Shown: piece after piece, positions 27,369 through 34,451 of the stretch
How the letters are laid out: every line of letters begins with the position of its first letter
Position numbering within the stretch: the first letter of the stretch is position 1
DNA from: Stappia albiluteola
Lineage (GTDB): Bacteria > Pseudomonadota > Alphaproteobacteria > Rhizobiales > Stappiaceae
DNA: 64,000 nt
Assembly (NCBI RefSeq): GCF_014050225.1
Contig: NZ_JACFXV010000053.1
Location: forward strand, 1 to 64,000
Direction: 5' to 3'
Translations under genes and position numbers: made by a program
Notes under the pieces: generated by a model
Told to the model about the DNA's origin: nothing
The model's input: the letters and a program-made list of their open reading frames with translations, nothing else
Databases searched by the model: none

Positions 27369-28363
27369 GATGGCCTCTCCCTGACGACATCCTCTGCCGC
27401 CTTGTCCCGCCTAAGCCCGAGAAATCGCGGATGCCGCAGCTTGCCGTTCTCCGTCCACTCGGTGAAACCGATCTCCGCAACCAGATCCGGGCGGACCCAC
27501 ATGGCATCGGTCTCGTCCGGCACAGGTGCGAAGGGAGAGGTCTGGCGTCGCCGGCTCTCAAGGCGCTTGCGGAAGTTCTCGAGAAACGCATCGTCGAAGC
27601 CGGTGCCGACCTTGCCGGCATAGCAAAGAACGCCGTCCTCATAGTAGCCGAGCAGCAAGGCGCCGAAGCCCTTTCGCTCGCCGTCAGGCGGCGTGAACCC
27701 GCCGATGACCAGTTCCTGCCCCCTGGCGCATTTGAATTTCAGCCAATCTCGCGAGCGCCCGTGGCGATAGGGTGCGTCCGCGCGCTTGGCGATCACGCCC
27801 TCCCAACCCTTCCGGCAGGCCGTTTGGAAATATTTCTCGCCGGTCTCGTTGCGGTGAGGCGTATAGCGAAGCGGATCGCGGAAACGCAGGCATTTCCTCA
27901 GCAGGCTCTTGCGCCTTCGCAATGGAAGGCCCTCGATATTGCACCCGTCGACATGGAGAAGATCGAACAAATAATAGAACACGGATATGCCAGACGCTCG
28001 GGCGTCATCCGCGTCCTTGATCTGCATGCGCTTTTGCAGGCGGGCGAAACTCGTCACTTTCCCGTCGAAGGCAACCACTTCGCCGTCGGCGACAAAATCG
28101 TGTAGCGGCTGGCGCGCGACCGCCTCCGCCAGTTCGGGATAAGTCGACGACACATCCTTGCGATTTCTCGTCAAGAGGCGGACACATTCACCTTCGCGAA
28201 AGAGCAGCACGCGTTCACCGTCGAACTTTCGCTCATAGATCCACCCGCGATCGGAAAAGCGCTCGTCCGTAAGCGTGGCCAGCATGGGTGCGCGCCAATC
28301 CGGGTGGGCGGCCGCTCTTGCCTCCGCGCTGTCGGCATCCTTCGCAAACAGGTCCTCCGCCAT
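27365..28363 (-). CDS. LigD ATP-dependent DNA ligase domain (stand-alone)
   Basis: Seals double-strand breaks in non-homologous end joining. The adenylated lysine is K46 in ERKFDGER (motif I, KxDGxR). Motif III is ISVFYYLFDLLH, motif IV EGVIAKRADAPY, and motif V DWLKFKC, followed by the OB-fold domain. At 332 residues it is the ligase module alone. It starts 2 nt after the phosphoesterase stop codon and overlaps the polymerase gene by 4 nt. No Ku gene lies in this window. Confidence 0.92.
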   Translation of the reverse strand: MAEDLFAKDADSAEARAAAHPDWRAPMLATLTDERFSDRGWIYERKFDGERVLLFREGECVRLLTRNRKDVSSTYPELAEAVARQPLHDFVADGEVVAFDGKVTSFARLQKRMQIKDADDARASGISVFYYLFDLLHVDGCNIEGLPLRRRKSLLRKCLRFRDPLRYTPHRNETGEKYFQTACRKGWEGVIAKRADAPYRHGRSRDWLKFKCARGQELVIGGFTPPDGERKGFGALLLGYYEDGVLCYAGKVGTGFDDAFLENFRKRLESRRRQTSPFAPVPDETDAMWVRPDLVAEIGFTEWTENGKLRHPRFLGLRRDKAAEDVVRERPS

Positions 28364-28365
28364 CG

Positions 28366-28950
28366 TCAGGCGTCCTTCTCCTCCTCGGCGATATCTTCCA
28401 GCGTCCGGCCACTGACGACGGATTTGGGTTCCGTGGAGACCGGATTGCGGCGCGCATCGGCCTCCTCGTCATCCATCTTCACCAGCAACCATTGGCCTTT
28501 TTCGTCATCGATGCGCTGCAGCGCATAACCGCCCGCAAGCTTCCTGCCTTTCAGGCGCACCAGCACATGGCCCGCGGCCAGCGCCTCCTCCATCGGCATG
28601 AGATCATCGTTCTTCCAGGTGATGTTCTCGTATGGACCGCGGTCCCAGATCAGTACGGTGCCGCCGCCATATTCCTCTTTCGGGATGATGCCCTCGAATT
28701 CGGCGTAGTCCAGCGGGTGATCTTCGGTTTCTATGGCCAGTCGTTTGTCCGAAGGGTCGGTCGACGGTCCCTTCGGGACTGCCCAGCTTTTCAGCACCCC
28801 GTCCACCTCGAGCCGGAAGTCGTAGTGCAGCGTGCTCGCATCGTGCTTCTGGATCACGAAGATCGGCGCATCGCCCGGTGAGCGCGACGAGCCTTTCGGT
28901 TCGCCGCTTCTGGCCAGATTGCGCTTGCGTCGATAATCCTTGATCGACAT
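28366..28950 (-). CDS. LigD 3'-phosphoesterase domain (stand-alone)
   Basis: Trims 3' ends before ligation in end joining. The 194-residue protein shows the manganese-site motifs FVIQKHDASTLHYDFRLE and SWAVPKGPSTDP, then EFEGIIPKEEYGGGTV. A Lys/Arg-rich N-terminus (DYRRKRNLARSG) may bind DNA. It is first in the operon; the 227-nt region upstream shows no EcfG-type promoter, unlike the neighbouring stress operons. Confidence 0.9.
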   Translation of the reverse strand: MSIKDYRRKRNLARSGEPKGSSRSPGDAPIFVIQKHDASTLHYDFRLEVDGVLKSWAVPKGPSTDPSDKRLAIETEDHPLDYAEFEGIIPKEEYGGGTVLIWDRGPYENITWKNDDLMPMEEALAAGHVLVRLKGRKLAGGYALQRIDDEKGQWLLVKMDDEEADARRNPVSTEPKSVVSGRTLEDIAEEEKDA

Positions 28951-29177
28951 CGCCTTGATTTTCCCGCCGAACGGCCGGCACCCTTCCAGTTGCCCGGGCT
29001 TGCGGAAGCAAAGGCATCCGTTTTGGTCGCTCGGAAAGGCTCGGCCTGATGAACGCCTAGCCTGGCATATAGGGGAAGTGTTCGGCTTTGCACGCCTTCC
29101 TGCTTGTTCCGATCACCTGAACCGGCGAGAACGATACCGCCCTTGAAAGCCTGTCCCAGGTCCGGACCTGGAGACAA

Positions 29178-29903
29178 TCATCGGCCGGTTTTCTTGCGCC
29201 ACTCCTCGTATTTCTTCAGGCTCTCCTCCCTGGTCGGAGGATAAAGTCCGATGATCGGGGTACCGGCCTTGACTTCCTCCAGCACGAAATCCTCGAAGCT
29301 TTCCATGCCGGTGCATTCCTCGGCGATCTCATCGGCAAGATGGGCCGGGATCACCATCACGCCGTCCCGGTCGCCGACCAGAACATCGCCGGGAAATACA
29401 GGCGCATCGCCGCAGGAGATCGGCACGTTGATGTCGAGCGCCTCATGCAGGGTCAGGTTGGTCGGCGCGGATGGCCTGGCGTAGTAGGCCGGCATGTCGA
29501 GCGCCCCGATGCCCTCGGCGTCGCGAAAGCCTCCATCCGATACGACACCCGCAGCACCTCGAAGGGCCAGGCGCGTGATGAGGATCGAGCCGGCGGTGGC
29601 TGCCCGGGCATCCTTGCGCGCATCCATGACGAGGACCCAACCGGGAGGACAGGTCTCCATCGCAACACGCTGGGGATGATCGGCGTTGCGGAAGACGGTG
29701 ATCGGATTGCGGTCTTCGCGCGCCGGAATGTAGCGCAGGGTGAAGGCCTGGCCCACCATGTTCTCCGACTTCGGCGACACTGGAGATACGCCCTGGATGA
29801 ACTGGTTGCGGAGACCGCGCTTGAAGAGCGCGGTGGCGATCGAGGCGGTCGAGACCTTTTTCAACTTGGCGCGGGTCTCGTCGGAAAGCGTGTAGTCGGT
29901 CAT
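29178..29903 (-). CDS. RraA-like aldolase-family protein
   Basis: A 241-residue protein of the RraA/HMG aldolase family. Relevant motifs are GAAGVVSDGGFRDAEGI and PGDVLVGDRDGVMVIP; the latter contains the metal-binding Asp. Despite the RNase E inhibitor name, homologues beside sugar-acid dehydratases are thought to act as aldolases or lyases on 2-keto-3-deoxy acids. It starts 7 nt after the IlvD/Edd gene, so both act in one pathway. The N-terminus is longer than that of E. coli RraA. Confidence 0.85.
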   Translation of the reverse strand: MTDYTLSDETRAKLKKVSTASIATALFKRGLRNQFIQGVSPVSPKSENMVGQAFTLRYIPAREDRNPITVFRNADHPQRVAMETCPPGWVLVMDARKDARAATAGSILITRLALRGAAGVVSDGGFRDAEGIGALDMPAYYARPSAPTNLTLHEALDINVPISCGDAPVFPGDVLVGDRDGVMVIPAHLADEIAEECTGMESFEDFVLEEVKAGTPIIGLYPPTREESLKKYEEWRKKTGR

Positions 29904-29910
29904 CGGTCCC

Positions 29911-31644
29911 TCAGAATATGTCGGGTTCGCCGGCCGCGCGGCCGAAATCGGATTGCAGGAAGTCGAAGTCGCAGCCCTGGTCGGCCTGCGTCACATGGCG
30001 CGAGAACATGTAGCCGTAACCGCGCTCGAAGCGAGGCGCGGGCGGCGCCCAGGCAGAGCGGCGGCGGGCGAGTTCCTCCTCATCCACCAGCATGTCGAGA
30101 CGCCGGTTCGGCAGGTCGAGGCGCACGATATCGCTGCTCTTCAGAAGCGCCAGCGGACCGCCGATATAGCTTTCTGGCGCGACGTGCAGCACGCAGGCCC
30201 CGTAGGACGTGCCGGACATGCGCGCGTCGGATATGCGCAGCATGTCGCGATGGCCCTGTTTGATCAGGGCCTTCGGGATCGGCAGCATGCCCCATTCGGG
30301 AAAGCCCGGCCCTCCCAGTGGCCCTGCATTGCGTAGAACCAGCACGTGGTCCGGTGTGACATCGAGAGTTTCGTCGTCTATCGCGGCCTTCATTTCGGAG
30401 TAGGTGTCGAAGACCAGCGCCGGCCCTTCGTGGACGTGGAGCTTCGGATCGCAGGCAGCAGGCTTGATCACCGCGCCGTCCGGACAAAGGTTACCGCGCA
30501 GAACCGCGAGCGACCCCTCGTGATAGACCGGGTTAGACAGCGGGCGGATCACATCGTCATTGTAGACTTCCGCGCCTTGGAGATTTTCGCCCATGGTCTT
30601 GCCGGTGACGGTCATCGCGGTGCAATCGAGCCGTTCCTCGATCTGCTTCATCAAAGCCCGCAATCCGCCAGCATAATAGAAATCCTCCATCAGGTAGTCC
30701 TTGCCCGCCGGACGGACATTGGCGATCAGCGGCGTCACCCGCCCGAGCTCATCGAGATCGTCGAGCGTGAGGTCGACGCCCGCCCGGCGCGCCATGGCAA
30801 TCAGATGCACTACCGCATTGGTCGAGCAGCCTGTGGCCATCGCAACGACAGCCGCATTCCGACAGGCTGCGGCTGTGACGATCCTGCCCGGCGTCAGGTC
30901 TTCCCAAACCATCTCGACGATGCGGCGGCCGCACTCCGACGCCATGCGCTGATGGCCGGAATCGACCGCGGGAATGGATGATGCGCCGGGGATCGACAGG
31001 CCCATCGCCTCGGCGATCGCCGTCATTGTCGAGGCCGTGCCCATGGTCATGCAGGTTCCGGCAGAACGTGCGATGCCGCCCTGGATGCCGAGCCATTCCT
31101 CGTCCGTAATGTTGCCGGCCCGGCGCTCGTCCCAGTATTTCCAGGCATCCGAGCCCGAACCCAGGATCTTGCCGGCGTAGTTGCCGCGCAGCATGGGGCC
31201 GGCGGGGAGATAGATCATCGGCACGCCGGCCGACAGCGCGCCCATGACCAGCCCGGGCGTGGTCTTGTCGCAGCCGCCCATCAGCACGACGCCATCGAGC
31301 GGATGGGAGCGGATCATCTCCTCCGTCTCCATCGCCAGCATATTGCGATAGAGCATGGAGGTCGGCTTGGTGAAGCTTTCGTCCACCGACAGCGCCGGCA
31401 TTTCGACCGCGAAGCCGCCGGCCTGCAGGACGCCCCGCTTCACGTCCTTCACCCGCTCCGGAAAATGGGCGTGGCAGGTATTGAGTTCCGACCAGGTGCT
31501 GAGCACGCCGATCACCGGCTTGTCGCGAAAGTCCTCTTCCGCGTAGCCAAGCTGCATCATCCGTGAACGATGGCCGAAGCTGCGAAGGTCATCCGGTGCA
31601 AACCAGCGCGCCGAACGAAGAGTCCTGGGGTCTTTTCTGGTCAT
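29911..31644 (-). CDS. IlvD/Edd-family sugar-acid dehydratase (L-arabinonate dehydratase-like)
   Basis: Iron-sulfur dehydratase, 577 residues, converting an aldonate to its 2-keto-3-deoxy form. The cluster cysteines are C57 (NTCHAHF), C125 (GGCDKTTP) and C198 (GTCMTMG); the active-site serine and metal region reads DARMSGTSYGACVLHVAPE. The sequence is of the pentonate/hexonate branch rather than dihydroxyacid dehydratase for branched-chain amino acids. It is followed by an RraA-like gene and preceded by TRAP transporter remnants and a GntR regulator, which indicates sugar-acid use. Substrate is inferred. Confidence 0.88.
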   Translation of the reverse strand: MTRKDPRTLRSARWFAPDDLRSFGHRSRMMQLGYAEEDFRDKPVIGVLSTWSELNTCHAHFPERVKDVKRGVLQAGGFAVEMPALSVDESFTKPTSMLYRNMLAMETEEMIRSHPLDGVVLMGGCDKTTPGLVMGALSAGVPMIYLPAGPMLRGNYAGKILGSGSDAWKYWDERRAGNITDEEWLGIQGGIARSAGTCMTMGTASTMTAIAEAMGLSIPGASSIPAVDSGHQRMASECGRRIVEMVWEDLTPGRIVTAAACRNAAVVAMATGCSTNAVVHLIAMARRAGVDLTLDDLDELGRVTPLIANVRPAGKDYLMEDFYYAGGLRALMKQIEERLDCTAMTVTGKTMGENLQGAEVYNDDVIRPLSNPVYHEGSLAVLRGNLCPDGAVIKPAACDPKLHVHEGPALVFDTYSEMKAAIDDETLDVTPDHVLVLRNAGPLGGPGFPEWGMLPIPKALIKQGHRDMLRISDARMSGTSYGACVLHVAPESYIGGPLALLKSSDIVRLDLPNRRLDMLVDEEELARRRSAWAPPAPRFERGYGYMFSRHVTQADQGCDFDFLQSDFGRAAGEPDIF

Positions 31645-31648
31645 CGTC

Positions 31649-31816
31649 TCATCCGGTAAACGCGAAAATCAGCCATGTAACGAAGAGTGTTAACGCAACG
31701 CCGAAGACTTCGGGCCAATTGCCGAAATCGTGATGGTCACGCCTTTCCTCCGCCGTGAATTCCGGAGCGGAAATCTCCTCGTCCTGACGGGTGAGATCCG
31801 GATCGTTGGTCTGCAT
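31649..31816 (-). CDS. Small single-span membrane protein of the TRAP operon, 55 aa
   Basis: ATG 31816 follows AAGGAGG at ideal spacing; the same bases overlap the stop codon of the dctM fragment. The N-terminal 33 residues are polar and acidic and the C-terminal helix (VFGVALTLFVTWLIFAFTG) spans the membrane once. The stop lies 4 nt before the dehydratase ATG. I know no family for it. It probably belonged to the TRAP transporter operon and has survived the deletion that destroyed the transporter. Confidence 0.7.
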   Translation of the reverse strand: MQTNDPDLTRQDEEISAPEFTAEERRDHHDFGNWPEVFGVALTLFVTWLIFAFTG

Positions 31817-31826
31817 CCGTCCCTCC

Positions 31827-31985
31827 TTAGTTGAGCAATGCCGGGAGCCAGAGCGCGAGCCCGGGAAAAAACAGCACCAGGAACAGCCCCACCGCCTGCA
31901 AGGCGATGAAGGGAAGCACCGCAGAGAAGATTTCCTGCAACTTTATGTCCTTCGGCGCCCCCACCCTCGCGGCAGAACCCAAGCA
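31827..31985 (-). pseudogene. C-terminal remnant of a TRAP large permease (dctM)
   Basis: The minus strand encodes, in one frame down to TAA at 31829-31827, 52 residues with the ending of a DctM protein: LGSAARVGAPKDIKLQEIF, then SAVLPFIALQAVGLFLVLFF and PGLALWLPALLN. It aligns with the end of the intact DctM at 61.2 kb (SVAPAHISLPDIFRGFMPFI). The rest of the gene is missing. The piece abuts the truncated dctP at about 31986, so it has no start of its own. Confidence 0.85.
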
Positions 31986-31986
31986 T

Positions 31987-32328
31987 CTACTCCGGCGTGT
32001 CATAGCCCGAGATCAGGTCGCCCATGATCGCGTAGGCCGGCTCCCGACCGGAGAAATAGTTGACCGAGGTGAAGTCACCGTCGAGCACGCCGGCGGCAAC
32101 CGCTTCCGGCGTTTCCTTGGCCGGGACGACCGATCCATTCGGCGTGAGCACGATCTCCACGCGCCCCTCGGTCATTTCCTTGATCTTCGGAAGCCAGGTC
32201 TCGGTCAGATACTGGGTGGAGAAGTCACCCGCGTTGAACGAGGTCTGGATAGTCAGCGTCTCGGCATGCGCGAACCCGGTCAAAGCCGTGAACGAGGCCG
32301 CGAGCAGCGCGGTCTTGGTGAACTTCAT
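31987..32328 (-). pseudogene. N-terminal remnant of a TRAP solute-binding protein (dctP)
   Basis: It has a normal start (ATG 32328 after AAGGAGGAC), a signal peptide (LLAASFTALTGFAHA) and about 90 residues of mature TRAP binding protein (LTIQTSFNAGDFS to GDLISGYDTPE), then stops. In the intact DctP at 57.9 kb the matching GDIMGGYDTPYQQLSW is followed by about 225 more residues. Here the reading stops at TAG, exactly where the dctM fragment begins. A short exported peptide could still be made, but no transporter. Confidence 0.85.
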
Positions 32329-32375
32329 GCTGTCCTCCTTGTGGGATCGCACGGAACCTCCTCGTTCCGCTAAGT

Positions 32376-32399
32376 GATACACTAATATATTAGTGCATC
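32376..32399. promoter_or_regulatory. Operator palindrome for the GntR regulator
   Basis: A perfect 16-bp palindrome CACTAATATATTAGTG (32380-32395), extending to a 24-bp dyad with one mismatched pair (GAT and ATC flanks). It lies in the gap between the divergent dctP remnant/dehydratase operon and the GntR gene. A second dyad, CGGAAC-CTCCTC-GTTCCG at 32352-32369, lies in the dctP leader. Confidence 0.75.
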
Positions 32400-32458
32400 T
32401 CTCACAAGAGCGTTGTATGCTGAGTTTGACAAGCATCGGATTCGCTAGAGGGATCAGG

Positions 32459-33187
32459 ATGATGGACGGAAAAGTGCCTTCGATGTTCGAGGCCGGCGAC
32501 GTACTTTCCAGGACGCCGCAACGGCCGCGCGTCAGGCGGATCTCCGCCAGCCAGCAGATCCACGACATGCTGAGGGAGCGCATCGTGTCGCTTGAGCTGG
32601 TGCCGGGCGAGAGCCTGTCACGCAATGAGATCGCCGACTATTACGGCGTCAGCCAGACACCGGTGCGCGATGCGATGCTCAAGCTGGAGGAGGAAGGGCT
32701 CCTCGTAATCTACCCGCAGTCGAAGACCGAGGTTTCGAAGATCGACATCGATCAGGCGCGGGAAACGCAATTCCTCCGCCTATCGATCGAGCTCGAGGTC
32801 ACCCGACGATTGACGCTGGAGGCAGGCAGGGAGAAGCTCACGACGGCGCGTAACATCTACGGGCTGCAAGAAAGGGCGCTGGAGGCGCGGGATCTCGACA
32901 GATTTTCCCGCCTTGACCGGCAGTTCCATCGCTCGCTTTTCGAAGCCGTTGGCGTCGCCAATCTTTGGGAACTGGTGGTCTCGCGCTCGGGCCATATCGA
33001 CCGTCTGCGTAATCTCAACCTGCCAGACCCCGGCAAGCCGGCCAATATCCTCTACTACCACAAGCAGATCCTGGATGCGGTCGAAGCCGGCGATCGCGCC
33101 GCAACTGAACTGGCCGTGCGCGAGCATCTGTCTGGCACGCTCGCCCAGGCGAACGACATCATGGCCCGCCACCCGGATTATTTCTGA
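32459..33187 (+). CDS. GntR/FadR-family (FCD domain) transcriptional regulator
   Basis: A 242-residue regulator. The winged helix at about residues 28-85 (QIHDMLRERIVSLELVPGES, then VSQTPVRDAMLKLEEEGLL) is followed by the helical FCD ligand domain with the metal-binding histidines HRSL and EHL. ATG 32459 is preceded by AGAGGGATC. It is divergent from the sugar-acid operon, and a perfect palindrome lies in the shared gap, so it most likely represses that operon until a sugar acid binds. Confidence 0.92.
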   Translation: MMDGKVPSMFEAGDVLSRTPQRPRVRRISASQQIHDMLRERIVSLELVPGESLSRNEIADYYGVSQTPVRDAMLKLEEEGLLVIYPQSKTEVSKIDIDQARETQFLRLSIELEVTRRLTLEAGREKLTTARNIYGLQERALEARDLDRFSRLDRQFHRSLFEAVGVANLWELVVSRSGHIDRLRNLNLPDPGKPANILYYHKQILDAVEAGDRAATELAVREHLSGTLAQANDIMARHPDYF

Positions 33188-33199
33188 GCCCGGAGAAGA

Positions 33200-34414
33200 T
33201 CAATCTGCAGACCTGTCGCCGTTCCCCTCCCGACCGGCAAGGTAGCGAGCGTAAGGCCGGGCGGAAATGCCATGCGCCACGACGCTCAGCAGGATCGTAC
33301 AGGCTGCCGTCGACACGATGACCGACGAGCCCGGAATTTCCGATTGCAGCACCATTACCGCGAAGACCACGCTGGCCAGACCGCGCGGACCGAACCAGCC
33401 GACGAAAAATTTCTCGTATCCGGCCATACCGCTACCCCGCAAAGCCAGCCAGACCGGCAGCATGCGGATTACCGTCAGGCTGAGGACGGAATAGGCAAGC
33501 ATTCGCCAGTCGAAGTCGACGAGCATTGTGCCGATCGCGGTTGCGCCGAAAGCCACCCAGGTGACAAGCGCCAGCGTGTCGCCGGTGCTCTCGGCAGCGA
33601 GGAGGAAACGCTCCTTGTGGGCGCGGACCATTCCACCGAACAGAAGTCCGGCGCTGAAGGAAGCGATGAAACCGCTGCCGCTGAAATTCTGCGCAGCCGC
33701 ATAGGCGACGAGCGCTAGTGCCGGGACGGGCAATTGCAGCCAGCTTCTCGTGATCCAATTGCGATGGGAGAAGTTGCGGACGAGAAATGCGCCAACGGCC
33801 GCGACCGAAAGTCCGATTCCGATACCGACGCCGATTTCCTGGAGAACCAGCACGAGCGTGTAGCTGGCGAAACCGGCCACCTCGACGCCATGTGTTGCAA
33901 GGGCCAGTAACGCCAGGAATATCGGCACGCATATGCCGTCATTGAGGCCGCTTTCGACATTGAGCGAGGTCCGGATGCCATTCGGCACCGTCACATCGGT
34001 GACGACCGCCTTGCCGAGCGCAGCGTCGGTCGGCGACAGCGCCACAGCCAGGAGCCCTATCTCGATCAGCGAAAGCGCTCCGAACAACGGCAGCGCGCAT
34101 AGAAAACCCAGCAGGATTGTCAGCGGCAGGCCGACGAGTAGGAGCCTGCGCGGCAGGGACAAGGTCATTGCCAGTTCGCGGAGATCCGTTCTCGCGGCGT
34201 CGGTAAAAAGCACAAGCGCCAGAGTAAGTTCGGCAAGCGTGCCGAGGCCCTCGGCCTCGACATTGAGATCGAGGACGCCAAATCCGAAAGGACCCAGAAA
34301 AAGACCAAGCAGGACGAAGACGATGGCACCGCTGAAAGGCGTTCGTTCGAGAAATGCACTGACGCCGGCGTAAATGAATACGATTGTCGAAAGGATGGCG
34401 ACGACTTCATACAT
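33200..34414 (-). CDS. Na+/H+ antiporter, CPA1 (NhaP-like)
   Basis: Integral membrane antiporter, 404 residues with about 12 helices. Typical CPA1 motifs are LVLFTDAARTDL, ALSPTDAALGKAVV and the ion-binding NVESGLNDGICVPIF, whose Asn-Asp pair is characteristic; a later GWFGPRGLASVVFAVM matches the conserved arginine region. It starts 37 nt after the V-ATPase A gene, so it is probably the last gene of that operon. Sodium or proton exchange would complement a sodium-pumping ATPase. It is convergent with the GntR gene. Confidence 0.88.
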   Translation of the reverse strand: MYEVVAILSTIVFIYAGVSAFLERTPFSGAIVFVLLGLFLGPFGFGVLDLNVEAEGLGTLAELTLALVLFTDAARTDLRELAMTLSLPRRLLLVGLPLTILLGFLCALPLFGALSLIEIGLLAVALSPTDAALGKAVVTDVTVPNGIRTSLNVESGLNDGICVPIFLALLALATHGVEVAGFASYTLVLVLQEIGVGIGIGLSVAAVGAFLVRNFSHRNWITRSWLQLPVPALALVAYAAAQNFSGSGFIASFSAGLLFGGMVRAHKERFLLAAESTGDTLALVTWVAFGATAIGTMLVDFDWRMLAYSVLSLTVIRMLPVWLALRGSGMAGYEKFFVGWFGPRGLASVVFAVMVLQSEIPGSSVIVSTAACTILLSVVAHGISARPYARYLAGREGNGDRSAD

Positions 34415-34451
34415 GCCGTCTACCCGATCGGGTATTGTTCAATGCGCCATC

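Noticed and set aside
29106-29110. GTTCC upstream of the LigD operon as a minus-strand EcfG -35 element
   Set aside because: No AACG lies at the required distance, so no EcfG promoter could be supported for LigD.
31690-31986. 98-codon frame over the dctM remnant
   Set aside because: It is in the wrong frame relative to the DctM similarity and has no ribosome binding site.
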